Part shown: in pieces, positions 14,616-19,951 of the stretch
Layout of the letters: each line of letters starts with the position of its first letter
Numbering within the stretch: the stretch's first letter is position 1
Source of the DNA: a virus
Virus record (IMG/VR): IMGVR_UViG_3300021197_000090
Coordinates: 1 to 21,196 of that record
Length of the DNA: 21,196 nt
Direction: 5' to 3' (one strand)
Made by a program: the position numbers and the translations under genes
The notes under the pieces: generated by a model
Seen by the model: the letters and a program-made list of their open reading frames with translations, nothing else
Databases searched by the model: none
What the model was told of the DNA's origin: nothing

Positions 14616-15233
14616 TTATTCGCCCCATCCATCTTCTCCCCAACCGTTTTGACCCCAGCCAGTAATTTCAACACTTTCGCTTCCGACAGCGCCCGTGCCA
14701 GCAACTCCAGCCTCTGCAATGGAAAGCTCTAGAGCCTCTGCCCCAACCGCTCCCGTGCCACCAACGCCAGTTTCAGCGATAGATATTTCCAGAGCCTCGA
14801 CGCCCACGTTGCCCGTGCCGCCACTACCAGATACGCCAGTGACATCTACAGCAAATGCTGCCGTTCCTATGCCGCCCGTTCCAGCCGCCCCTGTCGCCTC
14901 TGGGCCATACTCAAAGTCTGTGAAGTCTAGCCGTGCAGTGCCGCCTGCGCCATACACGCCGCTCCCCGGTCTCTGCCTTGGGTCTAGAAACGGGTCGTAA
15001 TTAAATCCAACGAAAAACGTGACATTTTCGGGATCGTTGTCGGGCCGTGGATTAAATAGGGCCGTGGCATCGACAACATTTTTAGCAGGCGTAAGCTGCG
15101 GTTGTTTTGGCTCCCAATCTTCTGGCGATACGCGCAGGCCGTCCCAAGTTGTTTTTAATTGCGTATAGGGAATTCGAAGGCCACTTCTATCGCTAATCGC
15201 TTGAGATTTTTTGCCCCGTGCGTATTTTGCCAT
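14616..15233 (-). CDS. Structural protein with TGV/TGAVG repeats and GWG tail, 205 aa
   Basis: The N-terminal half (MAKYARGKKSQAISDRSGLR, PEDWEPKQPQLTPAKN, ALFNPRPDNDPENVTFF) is a segment I know from structural proteins of marine phages. Residues about 113-190 are four imperfect repeats of about 20 residues with the core TGVxGTGxVGxEALEISIAE. The protein ends in three short GWG units (GWGQNGWGEDGWGE). The ATG overlaps the previous stop (TGATG). It is coded between the two adaptor-like proteins, so it may decorate the neck or tail. No enzyme function is visible. Gly/Val repeats of this type are common in phage surface proteins and may form a repeating beta structure. Confidence 0.8.
   Translation of the reverse strand: MAKYARGKKSQAISDRSGLRIPYTQLKTTWDGLRVSPEDWEPKQPQLTPAKNVVDATALFNPRPDNDPENVTFFVGFNYDPFLDPRQRPGSGVYGAGGTARLDFTDFEYGPEATGAAGTGGIGTAAFAVDVTGVSGSGGTGNVGVEALEISIAETGVGGTGAVGAEALELSIAEAGVAGTGAVGSESVEITGWGQNGWGEDGWGE
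14664..14897 (-). repeat. Four in-frame repeats of about 20 codons (TGV/TGAVG type)
   Basis: The stretch codes four imperfect repeats with cores TGAAGTGGIGTAAF, TGVSGSGGTGNVGVEALEIS, TGVGGTGAVGAEALELS and AGVAGTGAVGSESVEI. The three downstream copies are closest to each other. The plus strand shows the matching recurrence of the word cccgtgccrc before each unit. The array may vary in copy number between related phages. Confidence 0.75.
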
Positions 15234-15916
15234 CAGGATAAATTCAGCGCAGTTGGCTGAACCCTCAGACTGACGCCATCATTGTCAGACGCCGCCGCAA
15301 ACGTGAATGCCCTCTCGTAGATTTCGTTTAATATTTGAAACCTGTCGGGGGCGTTTTTCAACGCCAGCTTGCTTGCCAGCCCCGCGCAGATGCAGTCAGA
15401 CCAGCGGTACGGTACGTCAGCGTCTTGATTGCTGGCCGTGATATCATCTAGCTGATTTACTGACCAATAATTCAAGCTGTATGTGGTCACGTCTGGTATT
15501 TGCCAGATGTAAAGCAGGGGCGTGTATTGCTTGTCCAGCATATACTGGCTTGGCTTGCCCGAAGATGTTTTGTTTGGAAGTTGATTGTAGTCGGCAATCG
15601 ACACACGATTTATGATTTGGTCAGACGTGTCCGTGCCTGCGCTATCTCTAATGACGGCGTCCATGATGTCTATAGTGCCAACAGGCAGCGTGTAGGGCGT
15701 TGTCTGGCCGTTCACCAGTGTTAACGTCTGTTGCTTGACCGCCCAGTAATTAATGCCTCGGTTGGCCCACTCACTAAATAACAGGTTTAGGCTGCGCCTT
15801 GCCGACACAGCCTTGTATCCTGTTTGCGTCTGTGGATCGATCCCACACCGCTCGTAAGCCTCCGCGATGATTTCTTCAACATCTGGGCGAAACGCTACTG
15901 TGTCTGAAGTCGCCAT
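15233..15916 (-). CDS. P22 gp4-type adaptor / packaged-DNA stabilisation protein candidate, 227 aa
   Basis: The start MATSDTVAFRPDVEEIIAEA opens a helical region (VEEIIAEAYERCGI, SARRSLNLLFSEWANRGINY) that matches the pattern of P22 gp4-like adaptors: a first helix with ERCG, then a second with LN.L..EW...G. A beta section follows (KQQTLTLVNGQTTPYTLPVG, PLLYIWQIPDVTTYSLNYWS), and a final helical part (DCICAGLASKLALKNAPD). Adaptors of this class bind the portal after packaging and hold the DNA in. An AGGGG ribosome site precedes the ATG. Length is greater than P22 gp4 (166 aa), but longer members exist in marine phages. The assignment is by pattern. Confidence 0.83.
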   Translation of the reverse strand: MATSDTVAFRPDVEEIIAEAYERCGIDPQTQTGYKAVSARRSLNLLFSEWANRGINYWAVKQQTLTLVNGQTTPYTLPVGTIDIMDAVIRDSAGTDTSDQIINRVSIADYNQLPNKTSSGKPSQYMLDKQYTPLLYIWQIPDVTTYSLNYWSVNQLDDITASNQDADVPYRWSDCICAGLASKLALKNAPDRFQILNEIYERAFTFAAASDNDGVSLRVQPTALNLS

Positions 15917-15929
15917 GCTGCGCCCCTAA

Positions 15930-16343
15930 TTAATATTTCTTCACCGCTCGGATGATCACTTGGTATGCATCACCAGCCGCGCCAGCCCCAGTTGTTGTAA
16001 ACTTGATGTCTCCAGTACCGTTTGCACCATATGATGCGGTATTAGGCAAGCCACCAAATCTCTCAAAACTCTGATAACCCTGCTGATCTTCTGCCAGATG
16101 CATAACAATTATGTCAGTATCAGCGTCTGCCAATACTTGAACTGTCATGCCGCTTAGAACCCAGTGACATTCAATTATTTTAAGGCCCGTGCAAGTTGCG
16201 CCATCCGCACTTGCCACCAAGGCAGACACGTCTATTTTTGACACTGCGCTTTCGTTACCACCATCGACATATTGATATTGGAATGCAAGAACGCATTCAT
16301 GTGTGTTGTCGATGATTGTAGTCGATGTTGTAATATCAGCCAT
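15930..16343 (-). CDS. Conserved beta-rich structural protein, 137 aa
   Basis: The protein begins MADITTSTTIIDNTHECVLA and contains FQYQYVDGGNESAVSKIDVS, LKIIECHWVLSGMTVQVLAD, IIVMHLAEDQQGY and GDIKFTTTGAGAAGDAYQVI. It is nearly all beta, without membrane or signal segments. The pattern resembles a small virion protein I have seen in other marine phages near head-tail genes. The ATG has an AGGAG ribosome site at 16350-16354 that lies within competing stems (see the regulatory entry). The gene is followed after 13 bases by the adaptor. A head or neck decoration role is inferred. Confidence 0.78.
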   Translation of the reverse strand: MADITTSTTIIDNTHECVLAFQYQYVDGGNESAVSKIDVSALVASADGATCTGLKIIECHWVLSGMTVQVLADADTDIIVMHLAEDQQGYQSFERFGGLPNTASYGANGTGDIKFTTTGAGAAGDAYQVIIRAVKKY

Positions 16344-16391
16344 ATCAATCTCCTAGATTGTGGAGCGGGGGTTGCCCCCCGCCAGATTGAT
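16341..16391 (-). promoter_or_regulatory. Leader with mutually exclusive stems around the ribosome site of the 137-aa gene
   Basis: In mRNA order: AUCAAUCU (16391-16384), a strong hairpin (16382-16365), CAAUCU (16360-16355), AGG (16354-16352), AGAUUGAU (16351-16344), AUG. AGAUUGAU can pair perfectly either with the distal AUCAAUCU (8 pairs) or, in its first six bases, with the adjacent CAAUCU around a 3-base loop. Both pairings involve the AGGAG ribosome site. The pairings are read directly; a regulatory role is inferred. Confidence 0.45.
16365..16382 (-). other. GC-rich intercistronic hairpin with GCAA tetraloop
   Basis: In the mRNA the sequence is GCGGGGG-GCAA-CCCCCGC, a perfect 7-pair stem closed by a GNRA-type tetraloop. 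It lies between the 198-aa and 137-aa genes. No U-run follows (UCCACAAUC comes next), so it is not a standard terminator. It may protect the upstream mRNA's 3' end or act in the adjacent ribosome-site switch. Confidence 0.75.
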
Positions 16392-16988
16392 TTATTCAAA
16401 CGGTGTCGCAAGTGTCGCGTCACCTAACAGGAATGCCGCGCAATGCCAGCGCGTGGCCGACTGAGCGGTAAGCGTGATCTGGCCTCCAGAAAGCCACCCC
16501 TGCTCTACTGCGCCCAAATCAATCGTGTCATCGTTAGATTGATCTGGAATAAACGTGTTGGTGTCTCCAGCCGTTGCGGGGTCTGATAATATAGCAAACC
16601 CAGAATACAGATCGGCGGTAGCGCCCGTATTAATCTGGCCTGCGCCAGTGAATGTTGTTCCCACTATAAACGTGTATTGCTCACCGCTTGCCGCTGCGGT
16701 TAATTCTGGAAGCGTAACCACAATTCCTGCCGCCCTTGATAAAATAAACGTGGTTCCTGACTGGGCGGCTGTGACGGCGTAGGTTGCATCTGTAATTGTT
16801 ACGACTGACTTAATGCCTGTCGTGGCTCCCGTGACCGCGAGGGTTCCAGCGATGGTAACATTGCCGCCAATTGTGGCGTCATTATTATATGTTGAATTTG
16901 TGGTGTAAGCGCCTGTGGTGGCGTTTTTCGTTACGTCGATAAAGCCGTTTTCAGAACGTACCGCACCTGTAAAAGTAGTTGTACCCAT
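16392..16988 (-). CDS. Beta-rich virion protein, 198 aa
   Basis: I chose the ATG at 16988 (MGTTTFTGAVRSENGFIDVT) because an AGGAG site lies 7 bases upstream (ACAGGAGATCATCATG); a longer frame starting at 17030 adds 14 residues and has no such site. The N-terminal part has NATIGG-type turns (DATIGGNVTIAGTLAVTGAT) as in phage fibre and decoration proteins. The rest alternates strands (VVTITDATYAVTAAQSGTTF, GIVVTLPELTAAASGEQYTF, RWHCAAFLLGD). The C-terminal part recalls a beta domain that ends several marine phage structural proteins. It is the first gene after the second terminator. A virion-surface role is inferred. Confidence 0.78.
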   Translation of the reverse strand: MGTTTFTGAVRSENGFIDVTKNATTGAYTTNSTYNNDATIGGNVTIAGTLAVTGATTGIKSVVTITDATYAVTAAQSGTTFILSRAAGIVVTLPELTAAASGEQYTFIVGTTFTGAGQINTGATADLYSGFAILSDPATAGDTNTFIPDQSNDDTIDLGAVEQGWLSGGQITLTAQSATRWHCAAFLLGDATLATPFE

Positions 16989-17033
16989 GATGATCTCCTG
17001 TCTTGGGTTAAAGTCAGGCACGGGACGCACCTG

Positions 17034-17056
17034 TCAGGGATGTCGGCACAATACAA
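17034..17056 (-). promoter_or_regulatory. Motif shared downstream of both terminators (copy 2)
   Basis: On the minus strand this reads TTGTATT, 8 bases, ATCCCTGA, 20 bases after the second terminator hairpin and upstream of the 198-aa gene. The same arrangement, with 9 bases between, follows the first terminator at 17843-17866. A promoter for the downstream genes is possible, but no good sigma-70 -10 box is present at this copy (ACAGGT lies at 16-base spacing from TTGTAT). Confidence 0.25.
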
Positions 17057-17076
17057 CAGGTCTGAACAAAAAGAAA

Positions 17077-17102
17077 GGGCGATCCGAAGACCGCCCTTTT
17101 TT
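17077..17102 (-). terminator. Rho-independent terminator after the two-gene cassette (UUCG loop)
   Basis: In the minus-strand RNA the stem is GGGCGGUC-UUCG-GAUCGCCC (one G-U pair) with a C(UUCG)G tetraloop, followed by UUUCUUUUUG. The hairpin is 17077-17096. On the plus strand it is followed by six Ts (17097-17102), so it could also stop opposing transcription. The 20-base hairpin is identical to the one at 17911-17930. It lies 27 bases after the stop of the 89-aa gene. Confidence 0.88.
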
Positions 17103-17103
17103 G

Positions 17104-17126
17104 TAACGCTAACGGCGTTAGTGTTA
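17104..17126 (-). other. Inverted repeat over the stop codon of the 89-aa gene
   Basis: Arms taacgctaacg (17104-17114) and cgttagtgtta (17116-17126) are reverse complements except for one position that can form a G-U pair in RNA. The repeat includes the TAA stop (17124-17126) and is followed directly by the terminator. It would make a tandem hairpin ahead of the terminator, or could be a protein-binding palindrome. Confidence 0.5.
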
Positions 17127-17393
17127 TGTTTCGGCGTTATCTATGACCCAATCATCGGTAAGTGTTTCGTTTATTTCCCCATCGTTTTCTGAAAACATAT
17201 CAGGTTCGTTCATTTCCAATTCTTCTTGCATATACTCCTCTAGTATGTGTGGTTCATCCCACTCATACCCATGCTCACTGGGTGTACCATAAGTCTCGCG
17301 CAACCAATCTTTTACGTCCTTAACCCGAACCTTGATCTTAATTGTTTTTGTGCGTTGCACATTGACCGTTGCAGTTACATTGATTATTGCCAT
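17124..17393 (-). CDS. Unknown acidic protein, 89 aa
   Basis: The ATG at 17393 (MAIINVTATVNVQRTKTIKI) was chosen because of a perfect AAAGGAG site 7 bases upstream; a longer frame (to 17534) would overlap the 121-aa gene and its hairpin. The first 30 residues alternate hydrophobic and basic residues, as in a beta hairpin (RTKTIKIKVRVKDVKDWL). The C-terminal half is strongly acidic (ILEEYMQEELEMNEPDMF, then NDGEINETLTDDW). I do not recognise the family. It pairs with the 121-aa gene in a cassette bounded by two copies of the same terminator. A modulatory or binding role is possible; none is claimed. Confidence 0.72.
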   Translation of the reverse strand: MAIINVTATVNVQRTKTIKIKVRVKDVKDWLRETYGTPSEHGYEWDEPHILEEYMQEELEMNEPDMFSENDGEINETLTDDWVIDNAET

Positions 17394-17418
17394 TTTTTTC
17401 TCCTTTGGATTTTTAAAT

Positions 17419-17435
17419 GGGGGCGCGTGGCCCCC
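17419..17435 (-). other. GC-rich hairpin between the two cassette genes
   Basis: RNA: GGGGGC-CACGC-GCCCCC, a 6-pair stem with a 5-base loop, 7 bases after the stop of the 121-aa gene (17443-17445) and about 25 bases before the next ATG. AUUUAAAAAUCC follows, without a true U-run. It could attenuate transcription or stabilise the upstream mRNA. Confidence 0.6.
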
Positions 17436-17442
17436 GCTTTGA

Positions 17443-17808
17443 TTAACGGCCGAATGGAGAACGACCCATATCTTCTTCGATGAACTTATCTTCCCAGCCG
17501 CGATCTTCCCAATAACGATTAGCAGCCGCTTCATTTGCGCGATCAGCAGCCATATCTGCTTCGGTTTCTGCTTCTATTTCTTCATACGCTGAACGAAAAA
17601 CCCGAAGCTGCGATGTCAAATCGTAAATGCTAACTTCGTCAGCAGCTTCAAAATGACAATTATAATAATTGTTCAACTCTGGATCATCTGTTTCAAAAAC
17701 ATAACGACCAAACTCACAATCAGCAAATTTGCCGACCACAAACCATGTGTCGCCGTGAAGGGCGCTGATCTCATAATCTGCGCCGTTTTTTACTGCTTTA
17801 AGTTCCAT
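17443..17808 (-). CDS. Unknown acidic protein, 121 aa
   Basis: A strong ribosome site (AGAGGAG) precedes the ATG. The N-terminal half is a small alternating fold (MELKAVKNGADYEISALHGD, TWFVVGKFADCEFGRYVFE) with two Cys (C31 and C50). The second half is an acidic helix (SAYEEIEAETEADMAADRAN) ending in WEDRGWEDKFIEEDMGRS. No known family is recognised. It is the first gene after the capsid terminator and stands apart from the structural genes by its charge and by having its own leader. A role in modifying the host or capsid assembly cannot be decided. Confidence 0.75.
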   Translation of the reverse strand: MELKAVKNGADYEISALHGDTWFVVGKFADCEFGRYVFETDDPELNNYYNCHFEAADEVSIYDLTSQLRVFRSAYEEIEAETEADMAADRANEAAANRYWEDRGWEDKFIEEDMGRSPFGR

Positions 17809-17842
17809 TTTTGTCTCTCCTCTGTTTCGCTTATGATTGATA

Positions 17843-17866
17843 TAAGGGATACAGTCCAGAATACAA
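17843..17866 (-). promoter_or_regulatory. Candidate promoter / shared motif after the capsid terminator (copy 1)
   Basis: Minus strand: TTGTATT, 9 bases, ATCCCTTA. TTGTAT (17866-17861) with TATATC (17844-17839) at 16-base spacing would make a weak sigma-70 promoter for the 121-aa gene. The same TTGTATT/ATCCCT word pair recurs at 17034-17056. Together with the terminator and the AGAGGAG site at the 121-aa gene, this is the main content of the 157-base gap 17809-17965, which otherwise is AT-rich. Confidence 0.35.
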
Positions 17867-17900
17867 TAGACAGATACAAATAAAATGCATTTTTATTTAA

Positions 17901-17930
17901 AATAAAAAAAGGGCGATCCGAAGACCGCCC
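17901..17930 (-). terminator. Rho-independent terminator after the major capsid gene (UUCG loop)
   Basis: In RNA: GGGCGGUC-UUCG-GAUCGCCC (17930-17911) followed by UUUUUUUAUU. The C(UUCG)G tetraloop and the long U-run make this a strong terminator. It lies 35 bases after the capsid stop and would limit expression of downstream genes relative to capsid. The hairpin is the same 20 bases as at 17077-17096. Confidence 0.93.
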
Positions 17931-17965
17931 CAGTTTGACCCAACAGGAAGAGAAGATTGGGTTGT

Positions 17966-18874
17966 TTATGCTGCGCCTTCGGTGCCAAATACGCCGCGCC
18001 AATCGGTGAAGCCAAAGCTATATCTTTCGCGTACCTTGTAACGGACGTTGCCAGTCTCAAAGTCACCTTCCATGCCCTTTTTCATCGCTGAACGGGTGAA
18101 GTGCTTCAGACCATCTGGAACGTCAGTTGTAATGAAGAACGCATCAGGATCGGTCAGACGGCGCATGATGTGATAGCCCTTGGGCAGATAACCACCAGCC
18201 TTAATGGCGTTGATGTCGTTATCGGCTGTACCAACGCGAAGCTGGCTTTCCAACAGGCGCTCTGCGGTAAACTGATAGGCAGTTGGAATAACCAATTGCA
18301 TACCCTGTGCCGCAATACGAAGGCCACGATCATCTTTCATGTCGCTGATGTTAATCAGGATCGACTCAAGAGATGTCTCGGACAGATCAGCCGCCGTGGC
18401 AAGCACGTTAGACTGAACGCCGTTCTGTGTTGGGTGCGATGCACTCAACAAAGTTTGACCGTCACCACCAGTGTATCCAGCAGTCTGAGAGAAGTTTAAG
18501 ACGTTTGCAGCCTTAATCTCTTTGGTCGATGCCATAGACCGTGCCAGCGCCTTTGTGTAACGCGAGGCAAGCGAACCATACTGACCGTCCTCTTCAGCTT
18601 CCTCAGTGATTGAGAACGCCAAGGCGACAGTTTCGTGCTGATAACGCGCAGTCCACTGTTGGCTTGCGCTGTCATAAGAGACCGCTCCACCCTCAGTTTT
18701 TGTTGGCGCTTGGCCGAAACCACTCAAAAGTACGTCTTCTTCGTAAGCCTTTTGAGAGCTATTCGATTCAAAGACGGCCTCGTATTCAGCGGGATAGCTG
18801 TCGTACTCAAGTCCAAAGAGAGTATTCAGACCCGGCTCTAGAGTTTTCGCAAAACTCGCTCTATTCATTGCCAT
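17966..18874 (-). CDS. Major capsid protein (Mu gpT-type, HK97 fold), 302 aa
   Basis: The protein (MAMNRASFAKTLEPGLNTLF, then GLEYDSYPAEYEAVFESNSS) matches the pattern of Mu-like major head subunit gpT proteins, common as capsid proteins in marine phages. Diagnostic stretches include KAYEEDVLLSGFGQAP, TARYQHETVALAFSITEEAE, QTLLSASHPTQNG, MQLVIPTAYQFTAERLLES and the C-terminal RYSFGFTDWRGVFG. The length of about 300 aa is usual for this family. An ideal ribosome site (AAGGAGGG) precedes the ATG and a strong terminator follows, fitting high expression. It follows the scaffold and capsid-associated genes. No maturation protease is visible in the window. Confidence 0.93.
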   Translation of the reverse strand: MAMNRASFAKTLEPGLNTLFGLEYDSYPAEYEAVFESNSSQKAYEEDVLLSGFGQAPTKTEGGAVSYDSASQQWTARYQHETVALAFSITEEAEEDGQYGSLASRYTKALARSMASTKEIKAANVLNFSQTAGYTGGDGQTLLSASHPTQNGVQSNVLATAADLSETSLESILINISDMKDDRGLRIAAQGMQLVIPTAYQFTAERLLESQLRVGTADNDINAIKAGGYLPKGYHIMRRLTDPDAFFITTDVPDGLKHFTRSAMKKGMEGDFETGNVRYKVRERYSFGFTDWRGVFGTEGAA

Positions 18875-18882
18875 TTGTCATG

Positions 18883-18890
18883 CCCTCCTT
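18883..18890 (-). promoter_or_regulatory. Very strong ribosome-binding site for the major capsid gene
   Basis: The minus strand reads TAAGGAGGGCATGACAAATGG: the 184-aa gene's stop codon is fused to AAGGAGGG, and the capsid ATG follows 8 bases after GGAGGG. A nearer ATG within GGGCATGAC is out of frame and too close. It is the best match to the 16S rRNA anti-Shine-Dalgarno sequence that I see in the window, as expected for the most abundant virion protein. Confidence 0.8.
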
Positions 18891-19443
18891 ATATACCAGC
18901 GACATTGGTGCCAAGAAGATGCTCATTAATGGTCACCTCCATGACAGCATTTGCGCCGAATGCGTTGTCTGGAGTTTCATGCAGAGCAAGGATTTTACAG
19001 GTTGCGATGCCTGCTGCCATTGTTCCACTAATTTCAAAACCAGATTGACCAGTAATGGTCGAGCCTGCGCCTGCCACAACATCAGCGCAGTTGCCGATAT
19101 TTGTTTGGGCGGTTGTGCCAGCAGACTGAACCTTAAACACAGTGTACGGATCGTCATACACATACGCGATAATGTCTGTCGCGGTTGTGCCTGACGGCCA
19201 ATATTCACTGTATACATATGATCCGTCAGATGCTGTGTACGAACACCCATCAAACACACCAATGTTATTGGTTTCAGTTGCAGTGTGAGGTGTAAGCGTA
19301 CCCGCAGCGATAACAATCACCAGATCACCCTTAAAGATGTTCTCCGCAAGCTCACTTGCGATGGTGTATTTGTTTGTGCGAGGCGCATTACCGCTCATGT
19401 GACGGATCGGGACAAACCCGAATGCGGCGTCTACATTTGCCAT
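18889..19443 (-). CDS. Capsid-associated structural protein, 184 aa
   Basis: The protein begins MANVDAAFGFVPIRHMSGNA, a start I recognise from small proteins encoded directly upstream of capsid genes in marine phages. The body is beta-rich (YTIASELAENIFKGDLVIVI, AAGTLTPHTATETNNIGVFD, YVYDDPYTVFKVQ) and has late strands GFEISGTMAAGIATCKILAL. A role as head decoration or stabilising protein is inferred from position and fold. The ribosome site AGGAG lies in the loop of a 4-pair CGCU/AGCG stem. It follows the 160-aa gene by 23 bases. Confidence 0.82.
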   Translation of the reverse strand: MANVDAAFGFVPIRHMSGNAPRTNKYTIASELAENIFKGDLVIVIAAGTLTPHTATETNNIGVFDGCSYTASDGSYVYSEYWPSGTTATDIIAYVYDDPYTVFKVQSAGTTAQTNIGNCADVVAGAGSTITGQSGFEISGTMAAGIATCKILALHETPDNAFGANAVMEVTINEHLLGTNVAGI

Positions 19444-19466
19444 GTTTCGCTCCTATAGCGTAAAGA

Positions 19467-19949
19467 TTAATCGCTCATGGCAGACAATTGCCTGCCGCGA
19501 CTGGTTTCAGACTTGCGCTCTTGATAAAACGCCTGCCCACTACGCCGTCCTAACGCATCAAGTTCACCTGAGACTGCTTCATTTTGCTCTGTGTTTTTAT
19601 TCTGCCAGAACGCCTTTTGTGAGGCGTGTTTTTGTTCTGGCATTTCACATAGCAACATGCCTTCAATCCCTACTGATCCTGTCCACTGTCCGTGATTGAT
19701 CGTCGGAAACAACTTCTCTTTCACAGTGTCAGCGGAGCGTGGCTCCCAACCTTCGCGCATTCTTTTATACACGTTGTCGGGGGTGTCTTTCCCTTGAATC
19801 GAGGTTGCGACCCAGCGTTGGACATAGCCGGGACGGGCTTCTGGTGCGTCCAACAGTGCTGGTGGTTTCCACGCCGCTTCTGTGCGAGATTGCTCGTCGC
19901 GGGTGGAAGATCGTGATTGTTCTGCACGAACATTTCTTTTCTCAGGCAT
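19467..19949 (-). CDS. Conserved marine-phage protein in the head module, 160 aa
   Basis: The protein has an Arg/Ser/Glu-rich start (MPEKRNVRAEQSRSSTRDEQ), then WKPPALLDAPEARPGYVQRW, VATSIQGKDTPDNVYKRMRE and GWEPRSADTV, a run I recognise from proteins found between scaffold and capsid genes in marine podoviruses. A 'GVIGVGGLVLC'-like segment here reads GSVGIEGMLLCEMP. The C-terminus is helical and charged. No enzyme motif is seen. Given its position, it is probably a head-assembly or internal head protein. It begins 2 bases after the scaffold stop. Confidence 0.8.
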   Translation of the reverse strand: MPEKRNVRAEQSRSSTRDEQSRTEAAWKPPALLDAPEARPGYVQRWVATSIQGKDTPDNVYKRMREGWEPRSADTVKEKLFPTINHGQWTGSVGIEGMLLCEMPEQKHASQKAFWQNKNTEQNEAVSGELDALGRRSGQAFYQERKSETSRGRQLSAMSD

Positions 19950-19951
19950 GA

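Noticed and set aside
14615-14719. Longer start for the 208-aa adaptor-like gene
   Set aside because: The extra 35 codons lie inside the 205-aa gene; the ATG at 14614 directly follows that gene's stop.
16989-17030. Longer start for the 198-aa protein
   Set aside because: The 14-residue extension lacks a ribosome site and covers the AGGAG site used by the ATG at 16988.
16989-17076. Possible stem ACCTGT/ACAGGT in the leader of the 198-aa gene
   Set aside because: Six pairs across a loop of about 21 bases is too weak to claim structure without covariation support.
17394-17534. Longer start for the 89-aa gene (to 17534)
   Set aside because: The extension would overlap the 121-aa gene and cross a GC hairpin, while the ATG at 17393 has a perfect AAAGGAG site at good spacing.
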